NCBI GenBank assembly: GCA_023391315.1 | Contig: JAEWBD010000450.1 | Location: 1 to 18,999 of the forward strand | Length of the DNA: 18,999 nt | From: Bacteroidota bacterium | Lineage (GTDB): Bacteria; Bacteroidota; Bacteroidia; Chitinophagales; Chitinophagaceae | Direction: 5' to 3' | Shown here: positions 1 through 7,700 of the stretch, piece after piece | How the letters are laid out: each line of letters starts with the position of its first letter | Numbering within the stretch: the first letter of the stretch is position 1 | Translations under genes and position numbers: made by a program | The notes under the pieces: model-generated | Database searches by the model: none | The model's input: the letters and a program-made list of their open reading frames with translations, nothing else | What the model was told of the DNA's origin: nothing

Positions 1-532
1 GTATAAGCCCTCTTCCCTTATAACGTACGCCATCGCCGGTTTGCGTGTTGCCTAAATCGGCACGTCCTTCGTAGGCTTTTCCGCTGGCTAATTCTTCTGT
101 ATAAAACAGTCCGCCGCTTTCATGGCCCACCTGCGCCAAAAAGCATAATGCACGGGCTGGTGTATTAATTTGAAAACGGGTGCAGGTGTCGTTTAGAAAT
201 ATTGAAAATTTTTCAGCATTGGATGTTAATGCACCTGTGGCAAATTTTATCTGCAATGCAGAAATACCTGAAACAGGCGTTAGCGGATGCACTTCGGTTG
301 CTATATCTTTTACTACCATTAGTGCGCCGCCCCAATAAAAAAAGCCATTGCTGTCTTTATACCATTTATCAAGTGGTGGCTGTGGTAATGTAATGCCCGG
401 AACAGCCATAACTTCAGTGCCGAAGAAAATATAGCCTTTAGGCACGGTGTCAACAATATTATTGGCATCGGGCAATATCATTGGCAATGCGCTACGCTTG
501 TTCAATTTTTTTGTAACCATTAATTGCGGCAT
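1..532 (-). CDS. SH3-GH19 chitinase/muramidase-like enzyme (3' end outside window)
   Basis: I translated this partial frame by hand: 177 residues are visible, and the C-terminus lies beyond position 1. Residues ~28-75 look like a bacterial SH3 fold (KGYIFFGTE, then DKWYKDSNGFFYWGG), a module that usually binds cell wall. From ~residue 90 the sequence matches the start of GH19 chitinases and endolysins: FLAQVGHESGG with the likely catalytic Glu138, then YTEELASGKAYEGR and LGNTQTGDGVRYKGRG. Family knowledge suggests hydrolysis of beta-1,4 bonds in chitin or peptidoglycan. No signal peptide is visible, so export would need another route, or lysis. The ATG at 532 lies 2 nt after the stop of the upstream membrane-protein gene, with AGGA about 8 nt ahead; an internal ATG at 520 is the alternative. 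The two genes are almost certainly co-transcribed. The family call is firm; the substrate is not. Confidence 0.85.
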   Translation of the reverse strand, partial: MPQLMVTKKLNKRSALPMILPDANNIVDTVPKGYIFFGTEVMAVPGITLPQPPLDKWYKDSNGFFYWGGALMVVKDIATEVHPLTPVSGISALQIKFATGALTSNAEKFSIFLNDTCTRFQINTPARALCFLAQVGHESGGLFYTEELASGKAYEGRADLGNTQTGDGVRYKGRGLI

Positions 533-534
533 AA

Positions 535-2019
535 CTATCCTACAGCCTCCTCGCTGGTATTTTGTGTGCTTGTTGTATTAATGGCAGTGGTTGAGGTTTC
601 TTTTGTTGCAGTTAAATCAACCGTATTACTGCTGTTGTTATTGTTTCCTGTACCACGCATTTTAATAAGTTTATTCAAAAGATCAAACCAAAAAGGTGCG
701 CCTAGGCAAATGGCAAAAGCCGTGATTATAAATCCCAGTATTTTTTTGGCGCCGACTGAATAAAATATATAAGATGTTTTTATTCTAACAGGAAAATTTT
801 TTACCTGTTCTTTATAAAACTGAACAAGTATTAATGAGTCTTTATTAACCGGTGGCTGAAGCGTAATTTCTTTGTTTATGCGATTGCTTACTGCATTAAG
901 CGAATCTTTCATCTTTATTCTTCCAAAAATTAAAAACCGGTGAAAACATTTGGCAGAAAGTTTTTCTATAAATGCCGGGTCATCTTGTCCATATTCGCCC
1001 CAGCCAAGGCCGGCAACCATATTCGGGTTTTTAAGACTGGAGTCTAATGTTTTTTTAGCCTCGTTTAAATAACCCTGTGAAAGTTTTAATAATGAATCAG
1101 GGTTAGTTTCAGCGGCAGGTTGTGCCTGTTTTTGAACACGCGGATCATTCTTGTATAAATCGGCTGATTGTACAGCTAACTGAACCATCTGGTCCCTTGC
1201 ATCCTTATCTGTTGACAATTTATTGGTAATAGCCACCGTATCAACATTAAAAATAAAAGCGAGAACAAAGCCCAGCACAAAAAGTATGAATTGTGTTTGC
1301 CTTTTGTACCAGCCGCTCACCCTGTCCATCGTATCGTTATACCAGCCTTCAATTTTTTTATTAAATGCATTAAAATCGAATAAACTGTTGCGCAGGTGCA
1401 ACTGCAGGATGCAGTGTATTTCTTTATCAAGCCCACGCGGCAGTCCGGGTAATTCATTATAGGTTTTAATGCCCGGGTTAGCAGCATAATACCAGGCATA
1501 ATAATCAAGCAATTCTTTAATCTTGATAATATCCGGACTGTTGTTCAGCTCATCAAACACTTCACGAACGGATTTTCCATTGCCAAATTTTTGAGCTGCA
1601 ATCTCATTAACCTTGTTATTAAAATCTTCTTTTAAACTTTCTATAAGAATTATGGCAAAGTTGGAAGCAGCGAGATAGGAAGGGATTTTAAAAAAGCTGC
1701 TCGATGCATAGTTTTTAATTATAGGATGTGAATAAAACTGGTCGCCTATATTTTTATCTTCAGGTCTCTTCTCCGGTGCACCGCCAAATATGTAAACTAT
1801 CTCTGTAAAAATGCCGGCGAAACCTTTGAGGAAGTTGAGTATTTTATTTTCTTCTTCTGTATTAGACAGCATGCGCAGCATAATGGCTTTTCTAAGCATT
1901 CTTGCCCGTAGCGATAAGCCTGTTGCAATGGCTTCATTAACAGACGTGGCAAGCAGGCTGTATAACAGAAAAATAAAAACAAGCCCAATGGCAACATCAA
2001 GAACAGGAGTGTTGAACAT
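535..2019 (-). CDS. Three-helix membrane protein of unknown function
   Basis: This 494-aa protein belongs to no family I can name. It has hydrophobic helices at ~7-30 (VAIGLVFIFLLYSLLATSVN), ~243-262 and ~425-448. The N-terminal helix is followed by an Arg-rich segment (SLRARMLRKAI). Two stretches look conserved: WYNDTMDRVSGWYKR just before helix 2, with NVDT after it, and GAPFWFDLLNKLIKMRG at helix 3. I have the impression that proteins with this layout occur in many bacteria without a known role. The last ~40 residues are a low-complexity Asn/Thr/Ser tail. A soluble region of ~210 residues separates helices 1 and 2, and one of ~160 separates helices 2 and 3. The start has no clear Shine-Dalgarno. 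The gene sits 2 nt upstream of a GH19 enzyme, so a role in placing, releasing or restraining that enzyme is an inference from context only. Confidence 0.85.
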   Translation of the reverse strand: MFNTPVLDVAIGLVFIFLLYSLLATSVNEAIATGLSLRARMLRKAIMLRMLSNTEEENKILNFLKGFAGIFTEIVYIFGGAPEKRPEDKNIGDQFYSHPIIKNYASSSFFKIPSYLAASNFAIILIESLKEDFNNKVNEIAAQKFGNGKSVREVFDELNNSPDIIKIKELLDYYAWYYAANPGIKTYNELPGLPRGLDKEIHCILQLHLRNSLFDFNAFNKKIEGWYNDTMDRVSGWYKRQTQFILFVLGFVLAFIFNVDTVAITNKLSTDKDARDQMVQLAVQSADLYKNDPRVQKQAQPAAETNPDSLLKLSQGYLNEAKKTLDSSLKNPNMVAGLGWGEYGQDDPAFIEKLSAKCFHRFLIFGRIKMKDSLNAVSNRINKEITLQPPVNKDSLILVQFYKEQVKNFPVRIKTSYIFYSVGAKKILGFIITAFAICLGAPFWFDLLNKLIKMRGTGNNNNSSNTVDLTATKETSTTAINTTSTQNTSEEAVG

Positions 2020-2314
2020 GCAGTAAATTTTTGGCCTACTCTGAATACCTTTTCGGCTATATGGTTATATAAAATAATTACTCAAGCCCGGCAGTTATAA
2101 TTCTTATACGAAGCGGATGATTTGCAAAGTGTTTTTCTCATTATTATTCGGAAAAGCATAACTGTACGCAAACACAATAAATAAAAAGAATGAGGGATGC
2201 AGCATTTTCCATAGCACGTTAGCCTGTAAAAAAATCCCGTAACGATATTAATTATAATCAGGCATATTTCCAAAGTTTCTGCAGACAAATTTTTTGAATG
2301 TAATTTTGATGCCG
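2020..2314. other. Divergent intergenic region
   Basis: About 295 bases separate the minus-strand membrane-protein gene from the plus-strand lipoprotein gene, so both promoters should lie here. I see no good TAnnTTTG box with a properly spaced TTG in either direction, and no strong hairpin. An 80-codon open frame on the minus strand (2082-2324) has no recognisable domain and is probably noise. Confidence 0.4.
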
Positions 2315-2725
2315 ATGAAAACAATACGGCAAATTTCCTGCAATATTCTTGTTGTTATTTTACTTGCTTCCTGTACCGGCAATAACTATTTGCCTGCGGA
2401 AACAGCGCTGGAAGGCGGGCGTGAATTTATTGATGCATGTTTAAATGGCGATTTTGATAAAGCTGCTTTTTATATGATTGATAACAGTGTTAATACAGAA
2501 GATCTTTTAAAAATCAAGCGCGACTATAATTTAAAGTCCTCCGATGAAAAGTATAACTATAGCAGCGCTTCCATTATTATTAATGCAGATGAGACGATAA
2601 ACGATTCAACCCACATTATTAATTACAAGAATTCTTATGACAAGATTGCACGAAAAGTAAAGGTTATTAAAAGGAAGGATAGATGGATGGTGGATTTCAA
2701 ATATACATTTGATGGTAACCTTTAA
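2315..2725 (+). CDS. Small lipoprotein, DUF4878/NTF2-like
   Basis: A 136-aa protein with a clear lipoprotein signal: MKTIRQI, a hydrophobic run, then the lipobox LLASC, so the mature protein should start at the Cys and be anchored in a membrane. The rest (GGREFIDACLNGDFDKAAFYMID ... RKVKVIKRKDRWMVDFKYTF) has the pattern of DUF4878-like NTF2-fold domains: an N-terminal helix in which a short C..G.F..A segment recurs, then beta strands ending in a W.VD strand. Function is unknown. I chose the ATG at 2315; an ATG at 2309 and a TTG at 2294 are in frame but add nothing signal-like. It stands alone on the plus strand, divergent from the membrane protein/GH19 pair. The fold assignment is tentative; the lipoprotein call is solid. 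Confidence 0.75.
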   Translation: MKTIRQISCNILVVILLASCTGNNYLPAETALEGGREFIDACLNGDFDKAAFYMIDNSVNTEDLLKIKRDYNLKSSDEKYNYSSASIIINADETINDSTHIINYKNSYDKIARKVKVIKRKDRWMVDFKYTFDGNL

Positions 2726-2764
2726 GAAGCGGGTTTAAATTATTTTAGAACATACAATAATCAG

Positions 2765-2800
2765 CCACAGATGTACAGATTTTCATCTGTGCATCTGTGG
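2765..2800. terminator. 16-bp hairpin between convergent genes
   Basis: Arm 2765-2780 (CCACAGATGTACAGAT) pairs with 2785-2800 (ATCTGTGCATCTGTGG) around the loop TTTC, with one G-T wobble in 16 positions. It lies 40 nt after the lipoprotein stop and 48 nt before the end of the minus-strand small ORF, so it could end transcripts from both sides. There is no proper T-tract: the plus strand continues into an A-run. It may therefore act as an mRNA 3'-end stabiliser, or be a dispersed palindromic repeat, rather than an intrinsic terminator. Confidence 0.55.
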
Positions 2801-2847
2801 CAAAAAAAGCAAATCCTGGCCAAAATTTTCTTTTTTGTGCAAAGCTT

Positions 2848-3030
2848 TTAATAATTATGAAGTTGGCCAATCTTTAAGTCTTCGGGCAGCAGGCTGTAAG
2901 CATCCTTTATTATGTGATGATGAACAGTTTTTGACTGTACTGATTTTTTATTTTCCTGTATAGTTATATATCTCCTGATCACCAGTATTAATAACGTAAC
3001 ACAGGCGATCAGCAATAATGTTGATCTCAT
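2848..3030 (-). CDS. Possible small single-pass membrane peptide
   Basis: A 60-aa frame starting MRST, with one hydrophobic helix at ~5-18 (LLLIACVTLLILVI), basic residues next (RRYITIQENKK), and a hydrophilic tail with a HHH cluster ending KIGQLHNY. I recognise no family. The open frame extends back to 3252, but those 74 extra residues look like random coding and leave the hydrophobic segment internal, so I prefer the ATG at 3030. A 17-nt palindrome (3076-3092) sits 46 nt upstream. The gene converges with the lipoprotein gene. Whether it is expressed is uncertain. Confidence 0.35.
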   Translation of the reverse strand: MRSTLLLIACVTLLILVIRRYITIQENKKSVQSKTVHHHIIKDAYSLLPEDLKIGQLHNY

Positions 3031-3370
3031 TTTATGATTTAATTTGAAAAGATGGCGGCTATATGTCTTTACAAACCGGTAAATTTTACCGGAGCAGATT
3101 ACAGGATAGCAACTTCGGGTGGGTTTTCCCTTAACCGGCAAATGGTGAATTTCTTTTGAAGAAATGTATTCATAAAATATAGAGCGGTGCTCTTTTATTT
3201 GAAGGCGTAAAGATATTTCGCCCGGGAATTGCCGGCATAAAATCTCATACAAACGGTATTTTTTATTTCACGAGTGGTAAAGCATGTATTATGGACGTAA
3301 CTATTGATATGGAATTGGATATTGTGAATATTGGTAATCACACGAATTCACAACTAACCATTCACTTGTT
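3031..3370. other. Gene-poor stretch with two short dyads
   Basis: About 340 bases hold no convincing gene. Two compact dyads are visible. One is CCGGTAAA-T-TTTACCGG at 3076-3092. The other is ATTTCTT-TTG-AAGAAAT at 3149-3165. The first has the tight symmetry of a protein operator. The stretch 3253-3370, just past the end of the DUF4861 gene, shows no obvious terminator. Confidence 0.4.
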
Positions 3371-4648
3371 TCATTTCCATTGCACCAGCAATGGCTTTCC
3401 AAATTTTTCTGCTTCGTTATATAAAAATTGTTTAAAGTAATCTTTTGAAGCAAATCTGTTATCTGTTAAACTCCAGCAACTATAAAATCTAAAGGTTAGC
3501 GGTTCGCCATCTGTAATATTTTGGGCGGCGAGGTGTGTTTCCATTACATCAGAGCTGGCTTTTGGCGCCTCTTTAAAAAAAGCGAATGTTTTTTGCGGGA
3601 ATAAAACTGCCATGCCTAATTCATCTTTATTTTCAGATTGCCTGCCATGCGATAATAAAGCAGCAGTGCTTGAGGTATGAAAACTATCAACTGTATTTTC
3701 ATAAAAATCTGCAATACCGCTCACCAGTTTTGAACCTTTCGGGGCGCCACTTATTGTTACTTTACTTTCATAAAAATATTGCCCGCTCCAAATACTTATT
3801 TGCTGGTTTATGATGACAGGTTTATCATTAATCTTCCATTCATAATGCATGTTAAATGCAGCATATAAAGGGCCGTCGGCCATTTGCTTATATGTTTCTT
3901 TTGCAATGTTTTTACCACCTAAGCGTATCAATGTGTCTTTACCGTTTTCATCTTTTGTAGCAATAGCCAGGGAACCGGCGCCGAGCGATTTTACAACATG
4001 CAGAATATCCATTCCCCATGCGGATAAGTTATGATAGCTGTTGGCTGGGTTAGCCCCAACTGTATCCATCGCCATGCCGGGAATAAGCTTGCCGTAAATA
4101 TCAATTGTATTTCTCGTGTCAAAGTATAAACGGAAAGCAACCTTGTCATTTTCCCAGCCAGGCCCTTCCGTTAAATAAGGCGGTAATTTTTGTTTGCCGA
4201 AATCTGTTGGCGGGTTTTGATAAGGCATGGTTGCACTGGTTACGCTTTCTCCAAAACTGTCGTCTGCATTTTTATACTTCATGCGCACATGCGCCTTTAC
4301 AGTTGCTGTGTTTGCAACAGGTTCATTAGTCACAATAAGTTTAAAACTCTTTTTTTCACCTGGTTTGAACGATGATAAAAAGACAAGCTTATCCCAATTG
4401 CCATCATAATTTGTATCAGTAGCTTGGTAAATTATTTTATCATTGCCTGATATGATTTCATAACCGGAAGCATTGCTGGTCTTCCCAGCATATTTTTCAA
4501 TATCGCTTCTCATTAACGTAACAAGTTCATTGGTTCTTTCAACCTTTGTTTTGTTTAGAATGGAAAATGTATGTTGCTGCGCATTGCTTTTTACACTACA
4601 AAAAAAACTTATTACTATTAAAAGCAAAATATGATTGATGGATTTCAT
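3371..4648 (-). CDS. Secreted DUF4861-family protein
   Basis: A 425-aa protein with an N-terminal signal peptide (MKSINHILLLIVISFFCSV, likely cut near NAQQ), then an all-beta-like sequence matching the DUF4861 family: SILNKTKVERTNELVTL near the start, GPGWENDKVAFRLYFDTRN in the middle, SYHNLSAWGMDILHVVKSLG, and a C-terminal FRFYSCWSLTDNRFASKDYF. Family members often occur near genes for pectin or uronate-polysaccharide breakdown in Bacteroidota, so a periplasmic or outer role on acidic sugars is plausible. No biochemical role is assigned here, and no SusC/SusD pair lies nearby. Upstream on the same strand, TTG followed 19 nt later by ATCATTTG (about 4659-4688) is a weak promoter candidate. 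The gene stands alone: the next gene upstream, a response regulator, is 284 nt away. Confidence 0.8.
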   Translation of the reverse strand: MKSINHILLLIVISFFCSVKSNAQQHTFSILNKTKVERTNELVTLMRSDIEKYAGKTSNASGYEIISGNDKIIYQATDTNYDGNWDKLVFLSSFKPGEKKSFKLIVTNEPVANTATVKAHVRMKYKNADDSFGESVTSATMPYQNPPTDFGKQKLPPYLTEGPGWENDKVAFRLYFDTRNTIDIYGKLIPGMAMDTVGANPANSYHNLSAWGMDILHVVKSLGAGSLAIATKDENGKDTLIRLGGKNIAKETYKQMADGPLYAAFNMHYEWKINDKPVIINQQISIWSGQYFYESKVTISGAPKGSKLVSGIADFYENTVDSFHTSSTAALLSHGRQSENKDELGMAVLFPQKTFAFFKEAPKASSDVMETHLAAQNITDGEPLTFRFYSCWSLTDNRFASKDYFKQFLYNEAEKFGKPLLVQWK

Positions 4649-4932
4649 TATTGCAAGTTTACATGCAAATGATAAGAATAAAAATTGCGTTTCAATTTAT
4701 TTGCAATAAGCAGTTGTTTAATACCATACCGTTTGCCTGCATCACTACTTCAAAATGTTTGCAGAATTATGCATTTTGCTGTTGCATTCAATGGACGCTT
4801 AATATTGCTTTTTAATTGCAGGCATTGCTTTAATAACGGCAAAGGTTGCGGCAGCAAAGCCTGCAAAAATTTTGAGAACGGAATAAATATAGAAATGATT
4901 TGGTGGCTGGTTTAATGTGGAGATGCAGAAAA

Positions 4933-5304
4933 TTATTCGTCAAAAGCCTTTTTGAAAATTGATCTTAATTCCGGGATGCTTTCAGGTTTTTGAAAATAAT
5001 GCCGGGCGCCTAATTTAGCGGCTTCCCATTTATTCTGGAGGGCTGCATTTGTTGAATACATATAAACGGATATGTTTTCTGCCTGCAGAAATTCTTTAAT
5101 AGATTCCAGGAGCTTTAAACCGTTAATGCGCGGAAGGTTAACATCTAAAAAAACCCACTGTGGTTTTACTGAATAAATTAATTTCAAGCCCTCTTCACCA
5201 TCATATGCTGATATTATCTGGAGACCTGATTTATATTCATGTAATTGTTCAATAAAAAATTCCTGATCGTCCTGATCATCATCAACCAATAATACTTTTT
5301 TCAT
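4933..5304 (-). CDS. Single-domain response regulator (CheY-like)
   Basis: A 123-aa stand-alone receiver domain. The acidic pocket is D8-D9-D10 in VLLVDDDQDDQEFF, the phospho-acceptor is Asp54 in WVFLDVNLPRINGLKLL, the switch hydroxyl is Ser84 in YMYSTN, and the invariant Lys106 is in FQKPES. There is no output domain, so it should signal by protein-protein contact, as in the many Bacteroidota receivers of the type VDDDxDDxEFF. No histidine kinase is next to it, so the partner kinase is unknown. It starts at ATG 5304 without a clear Shine-Dalgarno. The 284 nt downstream and 210 nt upstream hold no other gene, which suggests it is transcribed alone. Confidence 0.9.
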   Translation of the reverse strand: MKKVLLVDDDQDDQEFFIEQLHEYKSGLQIISAYDGEEGLKLIYSVKPQWVFLDVNLPRINGLKLLESIKEFLQAENISVYMYSTNAALQNKWEAAKLGARHYFQKPESIPELRSIFKKAFDE

Positions 5305-5514
5305 TGTACTTATTTTTATGAAAGCCTGTAGTTATTGATAAGTGCCAATGGAACGTATCAAAAATTAGTAAACGGGTTTACCCTATTGCCTATAATCGTG
5401 CCAAAAAAGGCTAATAGCCGTTAAGACATCTTTGTTGGCTTTTTAATGCAATAATAGAAAATTGACTTTAACTTATTGATTTACATTAAATTATAGTTGT
5501 CGCTCTGGAATTTA

Positions 5515-7503
5515 CTAAAACTCCGGTACGAATAAAACAGCATCAGCTACAATAGTTTTATTGCCTTTATTTAAAATTTTTACATAGGCATTTTTCCCGG
5601 CGGGCAGGCTGTAAGAACCAAGTTTAACCCATTCACCTGAGGTTTGTCCCTGCACATTTATATCGCTCTCTTTTACTTCTTTGTGAATGACTGTTTTGCC
5701 ATCGTAAACTTCAACTGTGATTAATGGTGCCAGTGAAGCAAATTTTGGCAGGTATGTATATACTTTATAGTTGCCTGCCTTTTTTACAGCAGGCATAAAT
5801 GTTACTGAGGCTGTTTCACCGGCCACACCATTTGTTACATACATAGATGGCCCATAAGCGCCCCTCGTTTCTTTTTGCCAATTGCCTTTAACAACAGTTT
5901 GTGTGGAGTCATCGTTATCAACCAATATTTCAGGCGTACTGTTATCAGCCAGCGGGTTAAGGGCAAGTGCATGCTGAAGCGCTGTTACATTAATATCCTG
6001 AACAGCTTTGTTTGAATCAATAGCCATCACAGCAGCCATGCCAGCAGATTGCGCCAGCACCATAAAAACAGGTTCCATCCGGATAGAACCATAAGCAATA
6101 TGTGTGGCAGATAAGCAAACCGGCACCAACAGGTTTTTGCATTCTGAAGGTTTGGGCGTTAATGCGCGGTAAGAAACAGGGTAGGGGCCAAAACCGCCTA
6201 TCTGTACGTCGCCTTCATTTTTTACCATACCATTTACCACAAGGCGTTCGCAGTTGTGCGAATCCATTGTATAGGCAGCCATGCCAATGCCATCCTTTAC
6301 CACTTCCTTTCCTTCACAGTTTGCCTGCGTCATAACATAATCTCCTTTCATGCGCCTTACCTCACGTACATACATTTGAGGCGACCAGTTATGGTTATCG
6401 GTATATTCATCTTTCGGGTAACCCCAGCGCTGCATAAGTTCACGCAAATGCTGCGGCATGCGTGGATCGTGGCCTATAAAATATAAGAGCCCTTTGGTAT
6501 AAGCTTCATGCTTTGCCTCTATTTCTGAACGTGTTTTATAATCAGCTTCAGGATAATCGTAATTCATGCCAATCATATCTGTTGAAAAAGGGCCATTGTT
6601 ATTGATGTCTGTTTTATTGTTGGGCATCAGGTCAAACTTCAAAAAGCCGTTAAGATCTTTTGCCGGTTTTTTTTCCAGGTAACGCAGCAGCAGTTCGTAG
6701 CGGGAAGCATCATAACCTGCAGGCTTTGCAATATCTATTTTGTTGGCAGGATTGCTGGTTAAGCATATCCTGAAATTGTAAGCCTGGATTTTTTTATCGC
6801 CAGAACCCTGAGGCTGTAACGGTTCATTACTAATACCCCATAACAAGCCACTTTCGGGCTTGCCGGGAATTTTATAGGGATCGATACCATCCGGGAACTG
6901 GTGCTTATCTCTTAACTGAACGCCATTGTAAGTTTCATTATAAAGACTGTTAGCTTCCCTGCCTGTAAAATAGGATACGCCTGCTTTCGCCATCAGGTCG
7001 CCTTCGTATGAACAATCAATAAATACTTTTGCGGTTATTGTTTGATAAGAATTGGTGCCGGGGTTATTACTGTCTTCAATTACAATATTTTTAATAAAGC
7101 CGTTCTTTTTCTCCACGCGCACCAGCCTGTGCTGAAACAAGGGTTGCACCGATGCACGCTGTAAATAATTCATCAATATATTTTCGGCCACATGTGGTTC
7201 AAAGATCCATTGTTCAAAGTTTCCGTAATGTTCTCCTATGCTGCGGTAAAAATTTCTTGCCAGTCCGGTGATGGCATATTTGTTGCCAATGTCTGTATAG
7301 CCTACACCGCCGGTAGTCAGGCCGCCCACATGTTTGCCCGGTTCAATAAGCAAAACTGTTTTGCCTGATTGTTTTGCTGTATAAGCTGCTATTACACCGG
7401 CTGCCGTTCCGCCATAAACACATATATCGTATGCCTTATTGCTTTGAGCCCTTGATTGTATTAAACTGATGATACCAACAATAAGCAGTATATACTTCTT
7501 CAT
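5515..7503 (-). CDS. Secreted FAD-dependent oxidoreductase with golvesin-like C-terminal domain
   Basis: A 662-aa protein with a signal peptide (MKKYILLIVGIISLIQSRAQ, probable cut after AQ). Residues 25-60 carry the FAD-binding Rossmann motif in its FAD_oxidored (PF12831) form: YDICVYGGTAAGVIAAYTA, with Glu54 at the end of strand 2 and GKHVGGLTTGG after it. VFIDCSYEGDLMAKAG and the late RMEPVFMVLAQSAGMAA are further family signatures. From ~525 to 662 there is a beta-rich domain (ILVDNDDST ... GAYGPSMYV ... VADAVLFVP) like the golvesin/xanthan-lyase C-terminal domain, probably carbohydrate-binding or structural. Such proteins are often annotated as xanthan lyase, but the catalytic part is a flavin oxidoreductase. 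Substrate is unknown. It is not in an evident operon; the sigma gene upstream ends 197 nt away. Confidence 0.88.
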   Translation of the reverse strand: MKKYILLIVGIISLIQSRAQSNKAYDICVYGGTAAGVIAAYTAKQSGKTVLLIEPGKHVGGLTTGGVGYTDIGNKYAITGLARNFYRSIGEHYGNFEQWIFEPHVAENILMNYLQRASVQPLFQHRLVRVEKKNGFIKNIVIEDSNNPGTNSYQTITAKVFIDCSYEGDLMAKAGVSYFTGREANSLYNETYNGVQLRDKHQFPDGIDPYKIPGKPESGLLWGISNEPLQPQGSGDKKIQAYNFRICLTSNPANKIDIAKPAGYDASRYELLLRYLEKKPAKDLNGFLKFDLMPNNKTDINNNGPFSTDMIGMNYDYPEADYKTRSEIEAKHEAYTKGLLYFIGHDPRMPQHLRELMQRWGYPKDEYTDNHNWSPQMYVREVRRMKGDYVMTQANCEGKEVVKDGIGMAAYTMDSHNCERLVVNGMVKNEGDVQIGGFGPYPVSYRALTPKPSECKNLLVPVCLSATHIAYGSIRMEPVFMVLAQSAGMAAVMAIDSNKAVQDINVTALQHALALNPLADNSTPEILVDNDDSTQTVVKGNWQKETRGAYGPSMYVTNGVAGETASVTFMPAVKKAGNYKVYTYLPKFASLAPLITVEVYDGKTVIHKEVKESDINVQGQTSGEWVKLGSYSLPAGKNAYVKILNKGNKTIVADAVLFVPEF

Positions 7504-7700
7504 GCTTTTTCATTATGGGGTTTAAAAATAATATCGTTATGTTTTCAGGTTTGCAAAATCATTTATGAATAAACCTGCTTCCTGTATTTGTTTGATTAAT
7601 ACATTTTGCAAAGAGTTGTAAAGATAATAATGGCGTGCTCTTAAATCTAAGACTAATGTTTACAGAAAAGCAAGAAGAAACATGTATTGAAAAAAGTTGG

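Noticed and set aside
2082..2324. An 80-codon minus-strand frame in the divergent intergenic region
   Set aside because: No domain or start signal; it overlaps the start of the lipoprotein gene.
3031..3252. N-terminal extension of the 60-aa peptide to 134 aa
   Set aside because: The added 74 residues look random, place the hydrophobic segment internally and overlap the operator-like palindrome.
4685..4915. A 76-codon plus-strand frame between the DUF4861 gene and the response regulator
   Set aside because: The Cys- and Phe-rich translation has no recognisable domain and no promoter or ribosome site, so it is probably chance.
5380..5410. TTGGCACGATTATAGGCA before the response regulator, resembling a sigma-54 site
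   Set aside because: The -12 element should be TTGC at fixed spacing from GG, but here it reads AGGC one base off.
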